Shown: piece by piece, positions 1 to 5,183 of the stretch | Numbering within the stretch: the first letter of the stretch is position 1 | Layout: each line of letters starts with the position of its first letter | Assembly: GCA_903903715.1 (NCBI GenBank) | Contig: CAIUZX010000034.1 | Coordinates: 1-8,032, forward strand | Reading direction: 5' to 3' | From: an uncultured Caulobacterales bacterium | GTDB lineage: Bacteria; Pseudomonadota; Alphaproteobacteria; Caulobacterales; Caulobacteraceae | DNA length: 8,032 nucleotides | Made by a program: the position numbers and the translations under genes | Notes under the pieces: generated by a model | What the model saw: only the letters and a program-made list of their open reading frames with translations | Told to the model about the DNA's origin: nothing | The model's database searches: none

Positions 1-54
1 CCCGTCGGTTGCCCAAAGCGCGCGAAGGGACTAAGCCCTCGAACAGACGATTGT

Positions 55-59
55 TGAGG
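55..59 (+). promoter_or_regulatory. Ribosome-binding site of the RNase D gene
   Basis: TGAGG lies 5 bases before the ATG at 65, a normal Shine-Dalgarno match and spacing that supports this start. The 54 bases further upstream contain no promoter I can defend and no other gene. Confidence 0.55.
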
Positions 60-64
60 CCTTC

Positions 65-679
65 ATGACCCACTACCTGCATCGCGGCGATCTTCCGGAC
101 GGTCTGTCGTTTGGATCAGCGGTCGCGGTGGACTCCGAAACAATGGGCCTCCGGCTCGGGCGGGATGGCCTTTGTGTCGTGCAGCTGTCGGCCGGCGACG
201 GCGACGCCCATCTCGTCCAGCTCGAGCGCAACACCTATGACGCTCCCAATCTCAAGGCGCTGCTGACCGACCCGAAGGTGCTGAAGATCTTCCACTTCGG
301 CCGCTTTGACATCGCCATGTTCCTGCATCATCTCGACGTCGTCACGACACCCGTCTACTGCACCAAGATCGCCTCCAAGCTTGCGCGCACCTACACCGAC
401 CGTCATGGCCTCAAGGACGTCTGCCGCGAACTCGCCGGCATCGATCTTTCAAAGGCGCAGCAGAGCTCGGACTGGGGCGCAGACACCCTGTCGCCGGAAC
501 AGCAGGCCTATGCTGCGTCCGACGTCCTTTACCTGCACGTGGTGCGGGAGCGGCTGGACGCCATGTTGGCGCGGGAAGGCCGTACCGAGCTCGCCCAGGC
601 CTGTTTCGATTTCCTGCCAGCCCGCGCCGAACTTGATCTGGCGGGCTGGGAGGATATCGACATCTTTGCGCACAGCTGA
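65..679 (+). CDS. rnd: Short ribonuclease D (DEDDy 3'-5' exoribonuclease)
   Basis: Predicted cytoplasmic 3'-5' exoribonuclease of the DEDD superfamily, trimming RNA 3' ends such as tRNA precursors. The 204-residue protein shows the whole DEDDy catalytic set. Exo I is VDSET (Asp23, Glu25), Exo II is HFGRFD (Asp82), and Exo III is YAASD (Tyr149, Asp153), the Tyr-x3-Asp spacing that defines DEDDy enzymes. It is much shorter than E. coli RNase D (about 375 residues) because the C-terminal HRDC domains are absent; this exonuclease-only form is usual in alphaproteobacteria. The ATG has a TGAGG ribosome-binding site at 55-59, 5 bases upstream. The gene leads into lptC with a 5-base gap, so it is probably the first visible gene of the LPS-transport cluster; that link is positional and does not prove shared function. 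The family call is secure; the exact RNA substrate is not. Confidence 0.93.
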   Translation: MTHYLHRGDLPDGLSFGSAVAVDSETMGLRLGRDGLCVVQLSAGDGDAHLVQLERNTYDAPNLKALLTDPKVLKIFHFGRFDIAMFLHHLDVVTTPVYCTKIASKLARTYTDRHGLKDVCRELAGIDLSKAQQSSDWGADTLSPEQQAYAASDVLYLHVVRERLDAMLAREGRTELAQACFDFLPARAELDLAGWEDIDIFAHS

Positions 680-684
680 CCCCC

Positions 685-1347
685 GTGTCCGCCGTCGTGG
701 CCTTTCCGAACGGTGATCCTGAGCCCGGCGCCGGACGCGCGAAGGGCGTGGCGCTCGACGCCTGGCGCAAGCGGTCACAGAGAATTCGTTTCCTTCGTCG
801 GGCCTTGCCGGCGGCGATGATCGCCCTCTTTGTCCTGCTCCTGGGCTGGATCGCGGTGCGCGCGGTGCTGACGGCGCTGAACGAGGCGAACGGCGCCTCT
901 GGTCGGGTGCACATGACCAACGCCCGTCTGCACGGCCGGGACGGGCGCGATCAGGCCTTTGTCCTGACCTCAAAGGACGCGGTGCGCGATGAGCGGGACG
1001 CGAACCGGATCGAACTGACCCATCCGGCGCTGGAGCTCTCCACCCAGGACGGACAACCTCCCAAGAAGGCGAACGGCGATCACGGCGTCTATCTGGCGGA
1101 TCGGCGTATCCTGTACATGGCTGGCCATGTCGTGTTCGACAATGGTCAAGGCTCGCGCTTCACCAGTGATCGCGCCGTCGTGGACCTGCAGGCGGACACC
1201 GTGACGGGCAATTCGGCGGTCAGCGGCGACAGCCCCCTTGGACATATCGACGCTTCGTCCTATTCGGTGGATCAACATGGTGACCATGTCGTATTCATCG
1301 GCAATGTGCGGGGCCATCTCGTGAATCGGCAGGAACAGGCGCAATGA
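685..1347 (+). CDS. lptC: LPS export system protein LptC (inner-membrane bitopic)
   Basis: LptC anchors in the inner membrane, joins the LptB2FG transporter and hands LPS to LptA. The 220-residue product has a basic cytoplasmic N-terminus (residues 20-39), one strongly hydrophobic segment (about 40-60) and a periplasmic OstA/LptC-like beta-rich domain from about residue 75 to the end. Motifs typical of the fold include NARLHG near the domain start, HGVYLADRRILYMAGHV in the middle, and a final strand IGNVRGHL. The start is taken as GTG at 685, 5 bases after the RNase D stop. No clear Shine-Dalgarno is visible, so initiation may depend on ribosomes finishing the upstream gene; a second in-frame GTG at 697 is an alternative. 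Its last 4 bases overlap the lptA start (ATGA). LptC sequences are poorly conserved, so the call rests on topology plus position before lptA and lptB. Confidence 0.88.
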   Translation: MSAVVAFPNGDPEPGAGRAKGVALDAWRKRSQRIRFLRRALPAAMIALFVLLLGWIAVRAVLTALNEANGASGRVHMTNARLHGRDGRDQAFVLTSKDAVRDERDANRIELTHPALELSTQDGQPPKKANGDHGVYLADRRILYMAGHVVFDNGQGSRFTSDRAVVDLQADTVTGNSAVSGDSPLGHIDASSYSVDQHGDHVVFIGNVRGHLVNRQEQAQ

Positions 1348-1952
1348 AGAAATTCGCCCTCGCGATCGGACTTTCGGCCCTATCGCTGGTGTCCTTGGTC
1401 AGCTTCAGTCAGGCTTGCGCTCAGTCGGCGCCGGCCGCGGACGCAAAGCCGGCGTCGAAGGGCGGTTCAGGCTTTTCCGGTCAAGGCGGTCCCGTCGACA
1501 TCAGCGCCGACCGCAACGAGAACTTCCAGCAGCAGCACAAGTCGGTCTGGCAGGGAAATGTCGTGGCCATCCAGGGAGATCAGAAGCTCCTGACGCCTCT
1601 GCTGACCGTGTATTTCTCCGACAGCGCCGCCCGGGCTGCGCAGTCGGCTTCGGCGGCGCCGAACATGGGCAAGATCGACCGCATGGAGGCCGAGGGGCCA
1701 GTTTACCTCGTCACCTCCACGCAAAAGGCGCAGGCCGATCACGCCACCTATCTGGCCGGCAGCGATACGGTGATCATGACCGGGAATGTCGTGCTTTTGC
1801 AGGACAAGAACGTGGTGAAGGGCGAAAAGCTCGTGATCGAACATACGACCGGACACTCGACCCTTTATGCGTCTCCCAAGGTCGAAAACGGCCGGGTGCG
1901 TGGCGTCTTCTATCCCAAGGATGACGCCGCAGCCCCGGCGAAGCCGCGCTGA
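1344..1952 (+). CDS. lptA: LPS transport periplasmic protein LptA (OstA-like)
   Basis: LptA forms the periplasmic part of the LPS bridge between LptC and LptD. The 202-residue product begins with a signal peptide: MKK, a hydrophobic core at about residues 4-20, and likely cleavage around residues 24-27 near QACAQ. A Gly/Ala/Ser-rich linker follows, then the LptA/OstA domain from about 49 to 170. Recognisable elements are PVDISADRNE and VWQGNVVAIQGDQKL, the first strands of the beta-jellyroll, then IDRMEAEGPVYLVTS, DTVIMTGNVVL and NVVKGEKLVIE. The C-terminus is a short Pro/Ala-rich tail. A short low-complexity insertion (AARAAQSASAAPNMG, about 95-109) separates two strands. The ATG overlaps the lptC stop as ATGA and has AGGAA at 1331-1335, 8 bases upstream. 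The 34-base gap to lptB keeps it in the same probable operon. Confidence 0.92.
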   Translation: MKKFALAIGLSALSLVSLVSFSQACAQSAPAADAKPASKGGSGFSGQGGPVDISADRNENFQQQHKSVWQGNVVAIQGDQKLLTPLLTVYFSDSAARAAQSASAAPNMGKIDRMEAEGPVYLVTSTQKAQADHATYLAGSDTVIMTGNVVLLQDKNVVKGEKLVIEHTTGHSTLYASPKVENGRVRGVFYPKDDAAAPAKPR

Positions 1953-1986
1953 TCTTCCTTATCCGGCTAGCCCTTCTGCGAGCGAG

Positions 1987-2811
1987 ATGACTGCGCCCAT
2001 GGCCCGACCTGGCGACCAACTGAAGCCCCTGACGGGTCCGTCCGCGTCTCCCGCCGCGGCGCGAGGGCCTGCGCCTTCAGCGGATGCGGTCCGCGACGGC
2101 CTGTATGTCGACCGGATCGGCAAGTCTTTCGGGTCGCGGGCGGTGGTTAAGAGCGTCTCCCTCAGTCTGGCGAGGGGCGAGGTCGCGGGCCTTCTGGGGC
2201 CGAACGGCGCGGGCAAGACCACCTGCTTCTACATGATCACCGGCCTGATCCCGGCGGACTATGGCGCAATCTATCTCGACGGGGCGGACATCACCCCCCT
2301 GCCGATGTTCCAGCGGGCGCGGCTCGGCGTCGGCTATCTGCCGCAGGAAGCGTCGATCTTCCGCGGCATGAGCGTTGCGGAAAACGTGCTGGCGGTGGTG
2401 GAAATGCACGAGCCGGATCCGGCTAAGGCGCAGCGCACCGTCACGCGACTTCTTGATGAACTGCGGATTTCCCATCTCAAGGCGTCACCCGCCTCGTCCC
2501 TGTCGGGGGGAGAGCGTCGGCGATGTGAAATCGCCCGGGCCCTGGCGATGGAGCCGGCCTTCATTCTGCTGGACGAACCCTTCGCGGGCATCGATCCTCT
2601 GGCGATCAACGATATTCGCGACGTGATCGGTTATCTCAAGGCCAAGGGTATCGGCGTGCTGATCACCGACCACAACGTCCGCGAAACGCTGGAGATCATC
2701 GACCGCGCCTCCATCATTCACGGCGGCGAGGTGCTGTTCGAAGGCTCTCCGGACGCGGTTCTTGCCGATCCAGAGGTCCGCCGCGTCTATCTTGGCGACA
2801 GGTTCAACTGA
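1987..2811 (+). CDS. lptB: LPS export ABC transporter ATP-binding protein LptB
   Basis: LptB is the cytoplasmic ATPase that powers LPS extraction by LptB2FG. From the ATG at 1987 the protein is 274 residues and has every ABC ATPase motif: Walker A GPNGAGKTT (71-79), Q-loop Gln120 in LPQEASIF, signature LSGGE (172-176), Walker B FILLDEP (Asp196, Glu197), D-loop GIDP, and switch His229 in ITDHN. The LPQEASIFR and FAGIDP wording is characteristic of LptB. The ABC fold begins only near residue 37, after a Pro/Ala-rich, probably disordered N-terminal extension; most LptB proteins are about 240 residues. The frame is open further upstream to an ATG at 1867, but that start would lie deep inside lptA. 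ATG 1987 (weak GCGAG upstream) or ATG 1999 is more likely, and no later in-frame ATG or GTG precedes the fold. Confidence 0.95.
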   Translation: MTAPMARPGDQLKPLTGPSASPAAARGPAPSADAVRDGLYVDRIGKSFGSRAVVKSVSLSLARGEVAGLLGPNGAGKTTCFYMITGLIPADYGAIYLDGADITPLPMFQRARLGVGYLPQEASIFRGMSVAENVLAVVEMHEPDPAKAQRTVTRLLDELRISHLKASPASSLSGGERRRCEIARALAMEPAFILLDEPFAGIDPLAINDIRDVIGYLKAKGIGVLITDHNVRETLEIIDRASIIHGGEVLFEGSPDAVLADPEVRRVYLGDRFN

Positions 2812-2815
2812 ACCT
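2800..2815. other. Short perfect inverted repeat over the lptB stop codon
   Basis: AGGTTCA and TGAACCT are perfect 7-base arms separated by AC, and the lptB stop TGA lies in the right arm. No T-run follows, so it is not a convincing intrinsic terminator. It could form a small hairpin with a minimal loop or be chance. The adjoining 2813-2824 contains two overlapping palindromes, CCTTAAGG and AAGGCCTT. Confidence 0.35.
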
Positions 2816-2862
2816 TAAGGCCTTGTCCCGCAACATGGTAGCCTATTGATTCGGCAACTGGC

Positions 2863-2869
2863 GGGGAGG
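2863..2869 (+). promoter_or_regulatory. Ribosome-binding site of rpoN
   Basis: GGGGAGG lies 10 bases before the ATG at 2880, a strong Shine-Dalgarno that fixes the start. It sits in the 68-base gap after lptB. I could not identify a -35/-10 or -24/-12 promoter in that gap with confidence, so rpoN may rely on read-through from the lpt genes. Confidence 0.6.
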
Positions 2870-2879
2870 CGCGTCAGAC

Positions 2880-4394
2880 ATGGCGCTTGGTGCGCGTCTT
2901 GAACTTCGGCAGGGCCAGAGTCTGGTCATTACGCCGCAACTTCAGCAGGCCATCAAGCTTCTGCAGTTGTCCAATCTCGAGCTGGAGACCTTCGTCGAGC
3001 TGGAGCTCGAGAAGAATCCTCTGCTCGCGCGGGAAGAACCCGTAGCCGAAGCCGAGCCGCCTTCCGAGGCGGCGTCGGATGAAACCTATGTGATGATGGA
3101 CGAGCCTGGCCGCGCCGGCGCGGAGCTCGACGCCCGTCCGGACGATCTGCACGACTGCGCGCCGGGCGACTTCGCCACCGGCGACGCGCAGGCGCCGGCC
3201 GCGGATGTCGGCGGGGCCATCGACTGGTCCAAGGCTGGCGGGGGCGGCGGCTTTGATCAAGACCTCGAAGGTATGGAAAGCGCCTATCAGCGCGAAAAGA
3301 CGCTGCAGGATCACCTGACCGAACAGCTTCAGGTGCTGAGGCTCACGGGCGCCGAAAGGGCGGTCGCGCAGGTGCTGGTGGATGCGGTGGACGAGGGCGG
3401 GTACCTGCGCCTGGATCTTGCCGAGACCGCGGAACGGCTGGGTTGCAGCCTCGAACTGGTTGAGACTGTGCTGGCCCGCGTGCAGGGCTTTGATCCTGTC
3501 GGCGTCTTCGCCCGCGATGTGCGCGAGTGCCTCAGCCTGCAGCTGGCTGATCAGAACCGGCTCGATCCGGCCATGCGGAGCCTGCTTGATCATCTGGATC
3601 TGGTGGCCAAGCGCGACTTCGCGGCCTTGCGCCGACTTTGTGGCGTGGACGACGAGGATGTGCGGGACATGATCGCCGAGTTGCGCGGTCTGACGCCGCG
3701 TCCGGGCGCCGCCTTCGGGTCTGTTCCTGTGCAGGTGGTCGCGCCGGACGTCTTCGTCCGTGAGGACGGCTACGGCGGCTGGCGCATCGATCTGAACAGC
3801 GACACCCTGCCGCGCCTGCTGGTCGACCAGCGTTATCACGCCCAGGTCGCCCGCGCCTCTCGCACGGATCAGGAGAAGGCCTTCGTCTCCGACTGTCTGG
3901 CTTCGGCCAACTGGCTGGTGAAGAGCCTCGATCAACGCGCGCGGACCATCCTGAAGGTCTCCACCGAGATCGTGCGCCAGCAGGACGCGTTCCTGGCCTT
4001 TGGGGTGGAGCATCTGCGGCCGCTGAACCTGAAGACCGTGGCCGACGCCATTGGCATGCATGAATCCACGGTCAGCCGGGTCACGTCGAACAAGTACATC
4101 TCGACCCCGCGGGGCCTGTTCGAGCTGAAGTTCTTCTTCACCTCGTCGATCGCCTCCTCCGACGGCGGCGAGGCGCATTCGGCGGAATCTGTGCGGCACA
4201 AGATCAAGCAGTTGATCGACGCGGAGGGCGAGGGCCGCTATGGCGACGAAGGCGTGCTGTCCGACGACCGTATTGTCGAAATTCTGAAATCGCAGGGCGT
4301 TGATATCGCCAGGCGCACCGTCGCCAAGTACCGCGAGGCCTTGCGGATCCCCTCGTCGGTCGAGCGCAAGCGGCAGATGCGGCTCGCAAGCTGA
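2880..4394 (+). CDS. rpoN: RNA polymerase sigma-54 factor RpoN
   Basis: Sigma-54 directs RNA polymerase to -24/-12 promoters and needs AAA+ activators to open them. The 504-residue protein is full length. Region I (about 4-50) is Gln/Leu-rich, with QSLVITPQLQQAIKLLQLSN and LELEKNPLL, and contacts activators. Region II (about 51-135) is acidic and low in complexity, the usual variable linker. The core-binding region runs from about 137 to 330 and includes GFDPVGVFARDVRECL and LTPRPGAAFG. The helix-turn-helix is at about 382-406 (LKTVADAIGMHESTVSRVTS). The RpoN box ARRTVAKYRE, which reads the -24 element, is exact at residues 477-486. In Caulobacter relatives sigma-54 serves flagellar, stalk and nitrogen-related genes; the targets here cannot be seen. 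Placement after lptB is conserved in proteobacteria, but the usual downstream hpf and ptsN are missing. Confidence 0.97.
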   Translation: MALGARLELRQGQSLVITPQLQQAIKLLQLSNLELETFVELELEKNPLLAREEPVAEAEPPSEAASDETYVMMDEPGRAGAELDARPDDLHDCAPGDFATGDAQAPAADVGGAIDWSKAGGGGGFDQDLEGMESAYQREKTLQDHLTEQLQVLRLTGAERAVAQVLVDAVDEGGYLRLDLAETAERLGCSLELVETVLARVQGFDPVGVFARDVRECLSLQLADQNRLDPAMRSLLDHLDLVAKRDFAALRRLCGVDDEDVRDMIAELRGLTPRPGAAFGSVPVQVVAPDVFVREDGYGGWRIDLNSDTLPRLLVDQRYHAQVARASRTDQEKAFVSDCLASANWLVKSLDQRARTILKVSTEIVRQQDAFLAFGVEHLRPLNLKTVADAIGMHESTVSRVTSNKYISTPRGLFELKFFFTSSIASSDGGEAHSAESVRHKIKQLIDAEGEGRYGDEGVLSDDRIVEILKSQGVDIARRTVAKYREALRIPSSVERKRQMRLAS

Positions 4395-4475
4395 GTTAGA
4401 CGAGGCGTTGTTAGCGCGTTCTTAAGCCTGTTCGGGCCTTCTGACAGAAATACATCAGACCGATCGGAGCCCGTC
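4395..4475 (+). promoter_or_regulatory. Gap between rpoN and the barrel gene; ribosome-binding site at 4466-4469
   Basis: This 81-base gap ends with GGAG (4466-4469), 6 bases before the ATG at 4476, a good ribosome-binding site. A weak, bulged hairpin may form from AAGCC and GGGCCTT at about 4424-4440, but no T-run follows, so termination of rpoN here is uncertain. TTGTTA at 4408-4413 resembles a -35 box, but no good -10 partner is visible. A promoter for the next gene is plausible here but unproven. Confidence 0.35.
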
Positions 4476-5177
4476 ATGATCCGCCGTATGCTTGTCCTCG
4501 GCGCCAGCGCCATCAGCCTCTGCGCAGCGACTGCGGCCCGCGCGGACGATGCGCCAGTTGATACCTATAGCGCGCCTTTCGCCATCACGGTTGGCGGCGG
4601 CACCACCGGCGTCGATCTCGGCGCCGCCTACGCCGTCAACCGGAACATCGTCCTGAGAGTTCAGGCCTCGACCCTCAATTTCGATCAGACCTTCAGCTCG
4701 TCGAGCGCCGACTACAAGGGCTCGCTGAAGTTCAACACCGAGGGCGCATTCGTTGAGGCGCATCCCTTCGGCGGCGGCCTGTTCGCGGCTGCGGGCGTGC
4801 TGGCGGGCGATCGCAATGTGACCGTGGTCGGCAAGCCGACGGGCGCGCTCAGCCAGACCTATGTCATCAACGGTGTGCCCTACACGATCAGCCAGATCGT
4901 TCAGGTGCAGGGCAAGGTCGATTTCGGCGGCTCGGCGCCCTATGTCGGCATCGGCTGGGACAACACCTTCAGCCATTCCGGCCATTTCGGCCTGCGCGCA
5001 GCGCTCGGTGTCGCGTTCGGCGACACGCCCAAGGTGACCCTGACGGCGTCGGGCCCGCTGGCCAATGATCCGACCGTGCAGGCCAACCTTGCGGCGGAAC
5101 AGGCGTCCCTCTCCAAGGACGTCAAGGACCTGCGCTACTATCCCGTCGCCTCGGTCAGCCTGGCCTACCGCTTCTAA
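4476..5177 (+). CDS. Outer-membrane beta-barrel protein of unknown function
   Basis: The 233-residue product has a classical Sec signal peptide: MIRR, a hydrophobic core at 5-20 and ARA before DD, with cleavage predicted after residue 23. The mature part alternates polar and hydrophobic residues in strand-like blocks rich in Gly and aromatics, for example ITVGGGTTGVDLGAAYAV, AFVEAHPFGGGLFAAAGVL, and APYVGIGW at 154-161. It ends SVSLAYRF; a C-terminal Phe after a strand is the standard barrel-assembly signal. A stretch at about 193-219 (GPLANDP, then alternating Ala/Glu and Lys/Asp) looks like an amphipathic helix or long loop before the last strand. From memory, uncharacterised barrel proteins in other proteobacteria share the APYLGIGW, GPLANDP and YYPVxS pieces, but I cannot name a substrate. 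It may be a small porin or a structural barrel. GGAG lies 6 bases upstream of the ATG. It occupies the place of hpf/ptsN and converges on putA. Confidence 0.8.
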   Translation: MIRRMLVLGASAISLCAATAARADDAPVDTYSAPFAITVGGGTTGVDLGAAYAVNRNIVLRVQASTLNFDQTFSSSSADYKGSLKFNTEGAFVEAHPFGGGLFAAAGVLAGDRNVTVVGKPTGALSQTYVINGVPYTISQIVQVQGKVDFGGSAPYVGIGWDNTFSHSGHFGLRAALGVAFGDTPKVTLTASGPLANDPTVQANLAAEQASLSKDVKDLRYYPVASVSLAYRF

Positions 5178-5183
5178 GCGCCC

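Noticed and set aside
23..41. Small hairpin before rnd (AGGG with CCCT, 6-base loop, one bulge)
   Set aside because: The stem is short and bulged and no T-run follows, so it does not qualify as a terminator or regulatory RNA.
1867..1986. Upstream ATG at 1867 as the lptB start
   Set aside because: It would overlap about 86 bases of lptA in another frame and add 40 residues unlike any ABC ATPase. ATG 1987 or 1999 is more plausible.
2812..2879. Sigma-54 or sigma-70 promoter for rpoN in the lptB-rpoN gap
   Set aside because: No GG-N10-GC pair with -24/-12 context was found, and TTGTCC (2823-2828) with TATTGA (2844-2849) has a poor 15-base spacing and weak matches.
2874..4199. Long open frame (about 441 codons) antisense to rpoN
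   Set aside because: It mirrors a strongly conserved sigma-54 gene. The translation is rich in Arg, His, Gln and Gly with no recognisable domain, as expected of antisense frames in GC-rich DNA.
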